A stretch of 19,529 nt of DNA from Bacteroidales bacterium (GTDB taxonomy: Bacteria > Bacteroidota > Bacteroidia > Bacteroidales > UBA1556): positions 1-19,529 of the forward strand of contig JAOZKO010000013.1 in NCBI GenBank assembly GCA_029935325.1. The letters run 5' to 3'. The notes under the pieces are model-generated. The model was not told where the DNA came from, made no database searches, and worked only from the letters and a program-made list of their open reading frames with translations. The position numbers and the translations under genes were made by a program. This document shows, piece after piece, positions 1 through 7,198 of the stretch (position 1 is its first letter; every line of letters begins with the position of its first letter).

Positions 1-563
1 CAGTTTATGATAGCATAATGGAGCCTGTTAGGTATGAAAAAGCTACATTTGACCGTGAAAAAATTATTATTGAAAAGCTTAATAATATTAAAGTACTGGA
101 GATAGAGTATAAAAAAATTAATTCAAAATACGCTGGTAGTTTCGATACTTTAGTTGATTTCTATAATTTGGGAATGATGCCTTTAGTACTGAAAAATGGA
201 ACAGTTCCTGATACTTTAACCGAGGAGCAAGCTTTGGAGTTAGGAATTATTACTCGTGATACGACGCTTATAGCTATAAAAGATACTCTTTTGAAGGATG
301 TTAAAAATTTCGATATTGCAACTATCGCCTTAGTTCCCTTTACACATGGTAAAATAAAATTCGAAATAGAATCTTCTACAGTTGACAGAGCAAATTTTAA
401 AGTGCCTGTTTTTGAAGTGAGATGTTATAAGAAAGATTACTTGGCTGAAATAAAGGAGCAAGATTTATTGCAAAATAATTTAAGAATTATGGCTGAAGAT
501 GATAAATTCCCAGGTCTTAAACTAGGTTCTTTAACTGAGCCTTCTACCGATGGTAGCTGGTAG
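1..563 (+). CDS. Conserved Bacteroidota protein of unknown function, 5'-truncated by the window edge
   Basis: The reading frame is open from base 3. The first ATG (18) is probably internal, because the codons before it (V-Y-D-S-I) run smoothly into M-E-P-V-R-Y-E-K. In Bacteroidota there is a family of short membrane-anchored proteins with a similar 'Y-x-S-I-x-x-P-[IV]-x-[FY]' stretch after an N-terminal membrane helix, followed by a region like K-x-L-x-x-I-K-x-x-E-x-x-Y-K and G-S-F-D-T-L-x-D-F. If that match is right, the missing part is a membrane helix and a few residues. The visible part is about 185 residues of mixed helix and strand with no catalytic motif. The stop codon lies 18 bp before the next gene, so an operon with the DUF3822 gene and rsmD is likely. 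The family match is from memory; function is unknown. Confidence 0.7.
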   Translation, partial: VYDSIMEPVRYEKATFDREKIIIEKLNNIKVLEIEYKKINSKYAGSFDTLVDFYNLGMMPLVLKNGTVPDTLTEEQALELGIITRDTTLIAIKDTLLKDVKNFDIATIALVPFTHGKIKFEIESSTVDRANFKVPVFEVRCYKKDYLAEIKEQDLLQNNLRIMAEDDKFPGLKLGSLTEPSTDGSW

Positions 564-581
564 AATTAATATCTACGAATT

Positions 582-1400
582 TTGAACCCAATTCAACAAA
601 TATCCCAAACCGAATTCCATTTACAGAATACGGAAAAATATATACTGTCCATTAGTTTAAAAGCTGATGGACTTTCTTTCGTTATATTAAATGGGCAAAA
701 AATAGTAAAAGGAGAAATCTATGAGTGGCAGGCAAAAACATGGAAATCTGCAACTGATAATTTTAAGCTAGTTTTTAATAAACATAGCTTCTTTAATTCT
801 ACTTTTTCTAAAATCATCATTTTAATTAAAAGTCAGGAATGCACCTTGGTTCCCAATAAGTATTTTGATAAATCCAAAAATCAAATTTTATTAGAAACCT
901 ATTTAGGTAAGGGAAACTTTATTGCTAAATCTCAGGCATTAAAGCATGAGGAAGCAAATATGATTTACGGTATTTCTCCTGATATGGATAAGCTTATTAT
1001 ACTGCAGTTTCCAAAGGCAAATATATTTCATCAGTCGGCATTGCTGATTGATAATGAATTAATAAATGCAAATCTAAATGATGTTATTTCACTAAGTATA
1101 AGCACTAAATCCTTTGAGATTATCGGCATTAAGGGTAATAAATTGATGGGCCACAACCATTTCAATTTTCAAAGCATTGATGAGTTTATGTTTCTATTAT
1201 TAAGCTTTATTAAACAAAACAATTTTAATATTGAAGCCCTAGAACTTAAGCTTAGTGGTAAAATACTAATGACTTCTAAAATCGGAGAAAATCTAGAACG
1301 CTTTTTCCCAAATATAAATCAAATAGATAATGGTAATCTCACTCAAAAGGAAATTGCCTTTGTTGAATTAAAATCACTTACACTCCTTGCGAATAATTAG
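582..1400 (+). CDS. DUF3822 family protein
   Basis: This 272-residue protein matches the Bacteroidota-specific DUF3822 family in length, in its opening (Q-T-E-F-H-L, then Y-I-L-S-I-S-L-K-A-D-G-L-S-F-V-I-L) and in its place directly before rsmD. The alternating strands in the first 40 residues and the repeated pattern in the second half look like a duplicated actin/hexokinase-type fold, which is inference. The start is TTG at 582: an in-frame stop lies at 567–569, no ATG or GTG is available between, and the next Met is far inside. The 3' end overlaps rsmD by 14 bp, so the two are probably translationally coupled. No biochemical role is known to me; the linkage to rsmD hints at ribosome maturation or simple co-expression. 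Confidence 0.8.
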   Translation: MNPIQQISQTEFHLQNTEKYILSISLKADGLSFVILNGQKIVKGEIYEWQAKTWKSATDNFKLVFNKHSFFNSTFSKIIILIKSQECTLVPNKYFDKSKNQILLETYLGKGNFIAKSQALKHEEANMIYGISPDMDKLIILQFPKANIFHQSALLIDNELINANLNDVISLSISTKSFEIIGIKGNKLMGHNHFNFQSIDEFMFLLLSFIKQNNFNIEALELKLSGKILMTSKIGENLERFFPNINQIDNGNLTQKEIAFVELKSLTLLANN

Positions 1401-1920
1401 CGGCATATTAAAAGCTCGGCGTATTAACCCGCCTAAGAATTTACCTGTACGACCAACCACAGATATGGCAAAGGAGGCTTTGTTTAATGTCCTACACAAT
1501 CAATATGGACTAGAGTCAATGGTAGCTCTGGATTTATTTTCTGGAACTGGCAGTATTGCATTTGAATTTTATTCTCGAGAATGTGAGCAGGTTACCGCTG
1601 TTGATCAAAATAATAAATGCATAAGATTTATTAGGAGTACCAAGGAAAATCTTAAAATGGATAGCTTGGAAGTAGTACAAGCCAATTGTTTTAGCTTTTT
1701 GAAAAGCGCTTGGAAAAAATATGATATTATTTTTGCTGACCCTCCATATGATATGCCTGATTTTGAGAAAATAGTTGAATTAGTGTTTGAAAGAAACCTA
1801 TTAAATCCAGAGGGCGTTCTTATTGTGGAGCATTCTAAAGATACAAATCTTAGCCACTTTCCTGCCTATGTTTCAACTCGGAATTATGGAAGTGTGCACT
1901 TTAGCTTTTTTGAAGTATAA
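1387..1920 (+). CDS. rsmD: 16S rRNA (guanine-N2)-methyltransferase RsmD (G966)
   Basis: RsmD transfers a methyl group from S-adenosylmethionine to N2 of G966 of 16S rRNA in the assembling 30S subunit. The 177-residue length is usual. The N-terminus M-R-I-I-S-G is the family's signature and fixes the TTG at 1387 as the start. R-P-T-T-D-M-A-K-E-A-L-F-N (22–34) is the conserved RNA-binding/SAM-proximal segment, D-L-F-S-G-T-G (49–55) is SAM-binding motif I, and D-P-P-Y (118–121) is the N6/N2-type catalytic motif IV. All key residues are present. The gene overlaps the preceding DUF3822 gene by 14 bp. Its stop is only 16 bp from the stop of the convergent PKD gene, with no hairpin between them, so the two transcripts probably overlap at their 3' ends. 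Confidence 0.95.
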   Translation: MRIISGILKARRINPPKNLPVRPTTDMAKEALFNVLHNQYGLESMVALDLFSGTGSIAFEFYSRECEQVTAVDQNNKCIRFIRSTKENLKMDSLEVVQANCFSFLKSAWKKYDIIFADPPYDMPDFEKIVELVFERNLLNPEGVLIVEHSKDTNLSHFPAYVSTRNYGSVHFSFFEV

Positions 1921-1936
1921 AAGCTTAATTAATAGT

Positions 1937-3676
1937 CTAGTAAATCAGCTTCTTAACAGTGGTAGTATTGCTAGTTTTATCTGTGATATAAATAAAGTAG
2001 AACCCTTTCTTTAAACCATTTAGCTCAATGGTGAAAGTATCTCTTCCTTTTTGCATAATTCCCGATTGAATAATTGAGCCTAATGCATTAGAAATCTGAT
2101 AATCATAATCACTGGAAATAGCAGCATTAAATTGAACAAATAAATTATTACCGATTAATGGATTAGGGAATATTTTATAGTTTAGTTCGCTTACTTCTTC
2201 TTCATTCTCAATAAAACCAACTGAAGAACGACCCTTTATTAGAAAATTTACTTGGGAAAGGCTATCATAAGTAGTTGCAAAATTTACCCCTGCAGGATAA
2301 GAAGCAAAACCTGCTAAATCGCCATAAACTAATAAGGCACCCTGAGGAACATTATTAAAATGATAATTGCCTTGAGAATTAGTAAAGGTATAGGCAATAA
2401 CATCGCCTTGTGTATTGTAAAGAAATACTATAATGCCTTCAATCTGGTTATTAGCCTGGTTTATAACCTTACCACTAATAAACCCTGTGCCAGACTGAGG
2501 TTGAATGGCTTTCATATTAATGTTTTGTAAGGTCAAATCCTGAAATAAACTAATACTATTGGAATGCTGCCACAAAACAGAATTAATAAAGTAAGTTGGA
2601 GCAAAAGAGTTTGCATATTGGCTACTGCTTGGTAATACAACTTGTATTTTATGATTGCCCTCAGGTATTTGATAGAAATAATAAATTCCAAGGGTGTCAT
2701 TTACAGATGTAAGCTCAACGGTATCAATAGGGACTACATAATCTGCTTGATATTCTTTATATAAATATGCAACGCATTGGTCAGCAGTATGGTTTCCAAC
2801 ATAAACACGCCCCCAAACATTATATTTTTGGGGATTTCCAACCTGAATAGGGATTTCTATTTGTGAGGTGCATATATCAGTTGTAATCTTTAGTTTTATA
2901 TTATAAATCCCAGGAAAGGGGAATGTATGTGTTGGATCCTGATAAAATGAACTGTCGCCATCGCCAAAATTCCATGACCAAGATAATATTGGACCTGTAT
3001 GCAGGCTATTATCATGAAACAATATTGTATTTGCTAAACCCGAGATAGTATCTATATTATATGTAAAATTTGCATTACAATTTACTCCACCACTTGTAAT
3101 AGTAAGAGTAGTATTATAGGAAGAGCTACAATTTGTGGCAGTTACAATGTTTAGAGTTACATTGTAATTTCCCGTGCTTGAATACTGATGAGTAGGATGT
3201 TGTAAATAGCTTAGGAGTGAACCATCACCAAAATTCCACGACCAAGAAATAATACTATCATTTGTATGAATACTATGATCGAAAAATTTATAGGTATAAT
3301 TAGGAGCAGCAGTATCCAGCCCATAGGTAAAAAACGCATTACATGTTGGAGGTATTACAGCTACAACTTCAATGGTGTCAATAGAAATATCAGTACAATT
3401 TGATTGATCAGTAATTTGTAAGCTAATAATATATACTCCCTCTGCTAAATATTGATGCTCTGGATTTTGTTTGGCAGAAGTTTCTCCATTTCCAAAGTCC
3501 CAATGCCAATTAACTATTGTATTGCTAGAACTACTATTATCAGTAAAATTATATGTAAATGGAGAAACCTCTAGGTTTACTTGATAACTAAAATCAGAGG
3601 TGCAAAATTTCGAGGTTTGCGCCTTAATCCCTAAGGATAATACATTGACAATCAGTATAAATATATATGCTTTCAT
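1937..3676 (-). CDS. Secreted PKD-domain protein with T9SS C-terminal sorting domain
   Basis: The 579-residue product has a signal peptide (1–19, ending I-K-A-Q). Three PKD domains follow (about 27–105, 111–194 and 199–278), each with the W-x-W-[DN]-F-G-[ND]-G signature (58–64, 145–152, 233–240) and an H-x-Y/F turn. A beta-rich segment (285–390) comes next, then a carboxypeptidase-regulatory-like/SdrD-B-like domain (398–466, G-x-V-x-x-x-x-x-x-x-I-x-G). The type A T9SS sorting domain is at 499–579 (Y-K-I-F-P-N-P start, G-F-Y-F-I-Y, K-K-L-I-Y end). It is therefore exported by Sec, moved across the outer membrane by T9SS and probably kept on the cell surface or released. PKD domains usually mediate protein or polysaccharide contacts; no enzyme domain is visible. 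The gene starts 21 bp behind the anti-sigma/barrel gene, so it is likely the last gene of that operon. Confidence 0.9.
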   Translation of the reverse strand: MKAYIFILIVNVLSLGIKAQTSKFCTSDFSYQVNLEVSPFTYNFTDNSSSSNTIVNWHWDFGNGETSAKQNPEHQYLAEGVYIISLQITDQSNCTDISIDTIEVVAVIPPTCNAFFTYGLDTAAPNYTYKFFDHSIHTNDSIISWSWNFGDGSLLSYLQHPTHQYSSTGNYNVTLNIVTATNCSSSYNTTLTITSGGVNCNANFTYNIDTISGLANTILFHDNSLHTGPILSWSWNFGDGDSSFYQDPTHTFPFPGIYNIKLKITTDICTSQIEIPIQVGNPQKYNVWGRVYVGNHTADQCVAYLYKEYQADYVVPIDTVELTSVNDTLGIYYFYQIPEGNHKIQVVLPSSSQYANSFAPTYFINSVLWQHSNSISLFQDLTLQNINMKAIQPQSGTGFISGKVINQANNQIEGIIVFLYNTQGDVIAYTFTNSQGNYHFNNVPQGALLVYGDLAGFASYPAGVNFATTYDSLSQVNFLIKGRSSVGFIENEEEVSELNYKIFPNPLIGNNLFVQFNAAISSDYDYQISNALGSIIQSGIMQKGRDTFTIELNGLKKGFYFIYITDKTSNTTTVKKLIY

Positions 3677-3697
3677 CTTAAAATTAAAATCAATTCT

Positions 3698-5251
3698 TTA
3701 GTTTAAAAAATAGATAAGTCCTAATCGGCCTTCTATTGACCATGGATTAGTATTTGCGTAAGCAGAATTCTCATAAACAGAATGCTGATAGAACTTACCC
3801 ATTACTTCAGCATGGAAATGAAACTGCTTATTAAAACGGTATGATAGACCACCTGATAATGCATATTCAATTTGGCTAGTTTTACGGGTATATTCCTCAT
3901 AACTTATGGAAGTAAGGGTTGAACTTTGATCTACTTGGTACATATTACTACTTGCTTTATGAACCACAAGACTATAAAATATTCCTCCTTTGGCAAATAT
4001 TCCAAATTTTTTGAAATCCTTCTGATATCCTACTAAAATTGGGATACGAATACTATAGTACGATTGATAAATAGATGCATTATATTTATGGTCAATAGAA
4101 TCATATATATCAACATAATATGGATTAATAGGAACTGGTGTGACAGTTCCATTTGAATCGAGAACAAAATTTATAGAATCAAATCGCTGTTCTGTTTCTG
4201 AATAATCATTGCGCACATAATCTACCTGATAGTTTCCTTTATCTTGTGAATACTGAAAACCAATACCTGTTTGAAAAATAAAATTCAGGTTTTGATAATT
4301 AAAGCTAAGGTCAATATTATTTGCTTTTATGCTAAGGTCATTTACTTGTATAAACTCCATGCCATAATGGGCTCCAATACCATATTTATTAAATGATCTA
4401 GTTTCTGGACTAAAATCAGCTTTAGGTTTTTCCGCAAGATGATTAATTGCTAATTCATCCTCTATAACCAATTGTTCTGTTTTTTCTATTACAGTTTCAG
4501 TTTCAATAGGCTCATTTATTTCTGTATTAGCCTCCTTAACTTCAGTTTGGTTTACTACTTCTTGGCTCTCAGTAGAATTTTGTAATTGTTCTTCCTGCGA
4601 TACAGCAACTTCAGATGATACATTATTTTCGCTTATAACTTCCGCTTCTGCAATAATAGACTCTTCTTCAATTTGGCTTTCAGTTATAGGAATTCGCTGC
4701 GTAAGTTCTATGCGTTCTGCATTTGCATTTTGATCGGCAACTTTTTGATTGCTAAAGTTTGTTTTTTGTAATATAGCTGAATTTTGACTTTTAATAATAG
4801 CTTCGGTATTACTACTTTCAGTTTCTGCTTTATGGTTTGCTGTAATATTATTTGCTAATTGCTGCTTGCTGCTTGATGTTGATAAGCCCTCAGATACATT
4901 AGCTTCTAAAGGTGTACTTTCGGTGTTACTTTCTTGATTAAATTCATTATTAGTTTGAATATGAGTGGTCTCTGTTCGGTTTTGCTTAGATTCGATATTA
5001 GTTGTAATAATAATATTAGTATCAGTTTGATCTTCATTCATTGGATTCAGCAACCAACCAAGACCAACGATTAGGGCAATTGCAGCTGCAACGGCAGTAA
5101 TCTTAAAACCCATGCTTTGATAGAAAGCAGTTTCCGCAGGAACGTTTGCTATCCCCGTAGCAATTTTATCCCATAAATGGGCAGGGGGGGCTTCTTCATA
5201 GCTCCCTAAGCGTTCCTTTAATATTTTATCAATTTCGTTTATGTTACTCAT
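3698..5251 (-). CDS. Putative dual membrane-spanning anti-sigma factor (anti-sigma N-terminus, TM helix, periplasmic linker, outer-membrane beta-barrel)
   Basis: The 517-residue protein has three parts. Residues 1–50 are cytoplasmic and resemble Bacteroidota anti-sigma N-termini (I-D-K-I-L-K-E-R-L, then A-P-P-A-H-L-W-D-K-I). Residues 51–68 form one hydrophobic helix (A-V-A-A-A-I-A-L-I-V-G-L). Residues 72–288 are a low-complexity linker rich in E, N, Q, S and T. From about 289 to the end the sequence is an outer-membrane beta-barrel type (G-I-G-A-H-Y-G-M-E-F, repeated amphipathic strands, final strand L-G-L-I-Y-F-L-N), similar to PorT-like/OMP_b-brl families. There is no cleavable signal peptide. 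The start codon overlaps the sigma gene stop (ATGA, 5248–5251), as expected for a sigma/anti-sigma pair. From memory, proteins of this build were described in Bacteroides thetaiotaomicron as Dma anti-sigma factors controlling vesiculation. The assignment here is by architecture and context, not by tested homology. Confidence 0.8.
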   Translation of the reverse strand: MSNINEIDKILKERLGSYEEAPPAHLWDKIATGIANVPAETAFYQSMGFKITAVAAAIALIVGLGWLLNPMNEDQTDTNIIITTNIESKQNRTETTHIQTNNEFNQESNTESTPLEANVSEGLSTSSSKQQLANNITANHKAETESSNTEAIIKSQNSAILQKTNFSNQKVADQNANAERIELTQRIPITESQIEEESIIAEAEVISENNVSSEVAVSQEEQLQNSTESQEVVNQTEVKEANTEINEPIETETVIEKTEQLVIEDELAINHLAEKPKADFSPETRSFNKYGIGAHYGMEFIQVNDLSIKANNIDLSFNYQNLNFIFQTGIGFQYSQDKGNYQVDYVRNDYSETEQRFDSINFVLDSNGTVTPVPINPYYVDIYDSIDHKYNASIYQSYYSIRIPILVGYQKDFKKFGIFAKGGIFYSLVVHKASSNMYQVDQSSTLTSISYEEYTRKTSQIEYALSGGLSYRFNKQFHFHAEVMGKFYQHSVYENSAYANTNPWSIEGRLGLIYFLN

Positions 5252-5826
5252 CGTTCTTCTCCATAAATATTCTTAATCTGCTCTTGTAAAAAGGATCTAG
5301 CTCTCGACAATTGCGATTTAGAGGTGTTTTCAGATATATTAAGACTTTTTGCGATATCCTTATGGCTATAACCTTCTATAATGTATAGGTTAAATACCGT
5401 ACGGTATCCATTTGGCATTTTTTGAATTAGTGCCAAAAGTTCTTGATGCGACATACTTGACAATGCATCAGCGTCATTGCTTTTACCACTCTGGTATTCA
5501 TGATATTCAGCTTCCCTAGCACTGCTAAGGTTTTTCTTATAATAGTTTATTGCTGTATTTACCATTGTTCTACGCATCCAGCCTTCAAATGAACCTTTAT
5601 CTTCAAAGCGATCCAGATAAGTAAATATCCGGATAAAGCCTTCTTGTAATATATCTTCAGCAGACATAGTGTTTTTAGCGTACCTAAGACAAACGCCCCA
5701 CAGCTTTGGCGCATAACGACGGTATAATTCGTTTTGCGCATTTCCATCTCCTTTGACGGAAAGTGCTCTGAGTTCTTCGTCACTTCGCTTCAATACTATA
5801 TTCTCCCTCAGTTCTTGGTTAGACAA
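5248..5826 (-). CDS. ECF-type RNA polymerase sigma factor (sigma-70 family)
   Basis: The 192-residue product has only the two domains of ECF sigma factors. Region sigma-2 lies at about 33–97 (Y-R-R-Y-A-P-K-L-W, S-A-E-D-I-L-Q-E-G-F-I-R-I-F, F-E-G-W-M-R-R-T-M-V-N). Region sigma-4 lies at about 126–182, with the helix-turn-helix G-Y-S-H-K-D-I-A-K-S-L-N-I-S-E-N-T-S-K (152–170). It would direct RNA polymerase to a small regulon when released by its anti-sigma factor. The likely partner is the protein encoded by the next gene, whose start codon overlaps this stop by 4 bp. The start is TTG at 5826: no ATG precedes the sigma-2 domain, and the next Met is residue 54, inside it. A small secreted TPR protein is encoded 44 bp upstream. 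Autoregulation is common for this class but cannot be read from the sequence. Confidence 0.93.
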   Translation of the reverse strand: MSNQELRENIVLKRSDEELRALSVKGDGNAQNELYRRYAPKLWGVCLRYAKNTMSAEDILQEGFIRIFTYLDRFEDKGSFEGWMRRTMVNTAINYYKKNLSSAREAEYHEYQSGKSNDADALSSMSHQELLALIQKMPNGYRTVFNLYIIEGYSHKDIAKSLNISENTSKSQLSRARSFLQEQIKNIYGEER

Positions 5827-5870
5827 TGGTGATTAATAAATCGTTGCATTGACATGCAATCCTTTTTCAC

Positions 5871-6320
5871 TTATTTTACTTTTTCTTCTTTCTTTTTTTC
5901 TTCGAGCTCACAATTTTCTTTGATTACAGCCATAACTTTTTTATATCCAAGGTTATAGGCTTGATACCAATCTTCGCATGCTTGAGCATCGGCACCCAAT
6001 TCTTTTTTGCAAATACCCCGATAATAGTATATTTCAGCATAACCATCATTCAAAATTAGCGCTAAATCGAAATCTTCGATGGCTGCAGCATACTTTTTCA
6101 TCTGAAATTTGCATACTCCTCGGTAAGCATAAGCCTCTAAATTATCAGTATCAGCAATTATTGCCGAATCACAATATAAAATACACATTTGGTAATTTTG
6201 CTCATTAAAGAATATAGAAGCTTTTTCAAAGTATTTTATTGACTTTTCTTTATCGGCTTGTGCTATTGTGTTAATGTTAAAAATAACAAGGCTTAATAGG
6301 ACTAATAAAAAGGTTTTCAT
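5871..6320 (-). CDS. Small secreted TPR protein upstream of the sigma/anti-sigma pair
   Basis: The 149-residue product has a signal peptide (about 1–21, ending I-A-Q) and no lipobox Cys, so it should be periplasmic or exported. Three tetratricopeptide repeats fill the rest (about 25–58, 61–94, 95–128), with typical A-Y-A-Y-R-G-x-C / Y-Y-Y-R-G-I-C and Y-x-x-A-I-x-D-x-x-x-A-L spacing. The tail is highly charged (E-E-K-K-K-E-E-K). Five Cys residues lie in or beside the repeats (46, 50, 70, 104, 115), with a sixth near the end (137), so disulfides are possible. TPRs bind other proteins. The gene lies 44 bp before the sigma gene on the same strand, and a TAnnTTTG element sits about 43 bp before its start, so it is probably the first gene of the sigma operon. 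A role as sensor or modulator for the barrel protein is inference only. Confidence 0.85.
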   Translation of the reverse strand: MKTFLLVLLSLVIFNINTIAQADKEKSIKYFEKASIFFNEQNYQMCILYCDSAIIADTDNLEAYAYRGVCKFQMKKYAAAIEDFDLALILNDGYAEIYYYRGICKKELGADAQACEDWYQAYNLGYKKVMAVIKENCELEEKKKEEKVK

Positions 6321-6362
6321 AAGCGGATTTGTTTAAGTTATGCATCCAAATAATTGGAAAAC

Positions 6363-6370
6363 CAAAAGTA
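6363..6370 (-). promoter_or_regulatory. Candidate promoter -7 element for the TPR–sigma–anti-sigma–PKD operon
   Basis: On the minus strand this reads TACTTTTG, an exact match to the Bacteroidota -7 consensus TAnnTTTG, ending 43 bp before the ATG of the TPR gene. No clear TTG -33 element is seen at the usual spacing. It lies in the only sizeable gap (193 bp) of the minus-strand gene run between lspA and the TPR gene. In AT-rich DNA an 8-mer with six fixed bases can occur by chance. Confidence 0.35.
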
Positions 6371-6420
6371 CATTTTTTTCTTTTACTAATTTTGGAAGTT
6401 TTGGAATATGAATAAATACT

Positions 6421-6441
6421 TAGTTTTAGTAGTTAAAACTA
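6421..6441. repeat. Perfect AT-rich inverted repeat between lspA and the TPR gene
   Basis: TAGTTTTA (6421–6428) and TAAAACTA (6434–6441) are perfect reverse complements separated by 5 bp. The repeat lies about 50 bp upstream of the candidate -7 element of the TPR–sigma operon and about 70 bp behind the lspA stop. It could be a regulator binding site or a weak lspA terminator; it has almost no G/C and no clear U-tract. The rest of this gap shows nothing else I can name. Confidence 0.3.
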
Positions 6442-6513
6442 TACATTTAGATATTCTTACAAAGATTATTTAGTATTGAAATTCTTGATGTGAAGAATTA
6501 TTAGAAGCCTACT

Positions 6514-7173
6514 TTAATAAGGTTCAGTATGTAGTTCTTCTTCTTCCTCTAAATAATCCTGTTTAGGAGCAGGTTCTTGAAAGAATTTCTTTTGCATTAG
6601 TATAAGGATTACTACTCCTATAGAAATAGATGCATCAGCAATATTAAAAACTGGTTGAAAAAACTGGAAATAATCACCACCAATACTAGGAAACCATAAT
6701 GGGTAAGTGCCTTCATATATTGGAAAGTAAAACATATCTACCACATGACCATGGAGAAAACTAGCATAGCCTCCTTCCTCAGGAAACATTGTAGCAACAT
6801 TAAATGGGGTGCTAGCATCAAATATCAATCCATAGAAAAGACTATCAATTATATTTCCCAAAGCGCCAGCAAGAATTAAGGAAATGGAGATAATAAAAAG
6901 GTTATGCTTTTTATGCTTTACAATTAGGTATAGATAAAATGAAATTGCACCAACTGCTGCTAGGCGAAATAGACTTAGGAATATTTTACCAAATCCACCA
7001 CCACCAAATAGCTGCCAGCCAAATGCCATACCTTTATTCTCAACAAAATGGATATAAAACCAATCTCCAAAAACAGGAATTGAATCTCCTAGGGACATAT
7101 GAGTTTTAATCCATATCTTCAAACACTGATCTATTATTAAAATCAGTAATACTATAAATATTGGTTTTTTCAA
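6514..7173 (-). CDS. lspA: Lipoprotein signal peptidase (signal peptidase II)
   Basis: LspA is an inner-membrane aspartic protease that cuts the signal peptide of prolipoproteins before the lipidated Cys. Motifs are in order: I-I-D-Q (13–16), the E-N-K-G-M-A-F-G segment (45–52), G-A-L-G-N-I-I-D (103–110), V-V-D-M (144–147) and F-N-I-A-D (176–180). D146 and D180 are the expected catalytic pair. Four hydrophobic segments are visible. At 219 residues it is longer than the roughly 160–170 of E. coli-type enzymes, because of the extra stretch between G-N-I-I-D and V-V-D-M and an acidic tail, both usual in Bacteroidota. The start is TTG at 7173; no ATG is available before the first membrane helix. 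It follows the DksA/TraR-like gene by 25 bp. A substrate encoded in this window is the lipoprotein at 17154–18839. Confidence 0.95.
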   Translation of the reverse strand: MKKPIFIVLLILIIDQCLKIWIKTHMSLGDSIPVFGDWFYIHFVENKGMAFGWQLFGGGGFGKIFLSLFRLAAVGAISFYLYLIVKHKKHNLFIISISLILAGALGNIIDSLFYGLIFDASTPFNVATMFPEEGGYASFLHGHVVDMFYFPIYEGTYPLWFPSIGGDYFQFFQPVFNIADASISIGVVILILMQKKFFQEPAPKQDYLEEEEELHTEPY

Positions 7174-7198
7174 AAAAATGCTGATTTAGGTTTGCGAA

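Noticed and set aside
18..563. ATG at 18 as the true start of the first gene
   Set aside because: The frame is open to the window edge and the preceding codons fit the family, so the gene is probably cut by the edge.
1921..1936. Terminator between rsmD and the PKD gene
   Set aside because: Only 16 bp separate the stops and no hairpin with a U-tract is present.
1823..2014. Plus-strand 63-codon ORF across the rsmD end
   Set aside because: It overlaps the conserved end of rsmD and the antisense of the T9SS sorting domain in another frame, and its product has no family features.
5559..5783. Second minus-strand ORF inside the sigma factor gene
   Set aside because: It is out of frame with the clearly conserved sigma-2 coding sequence.
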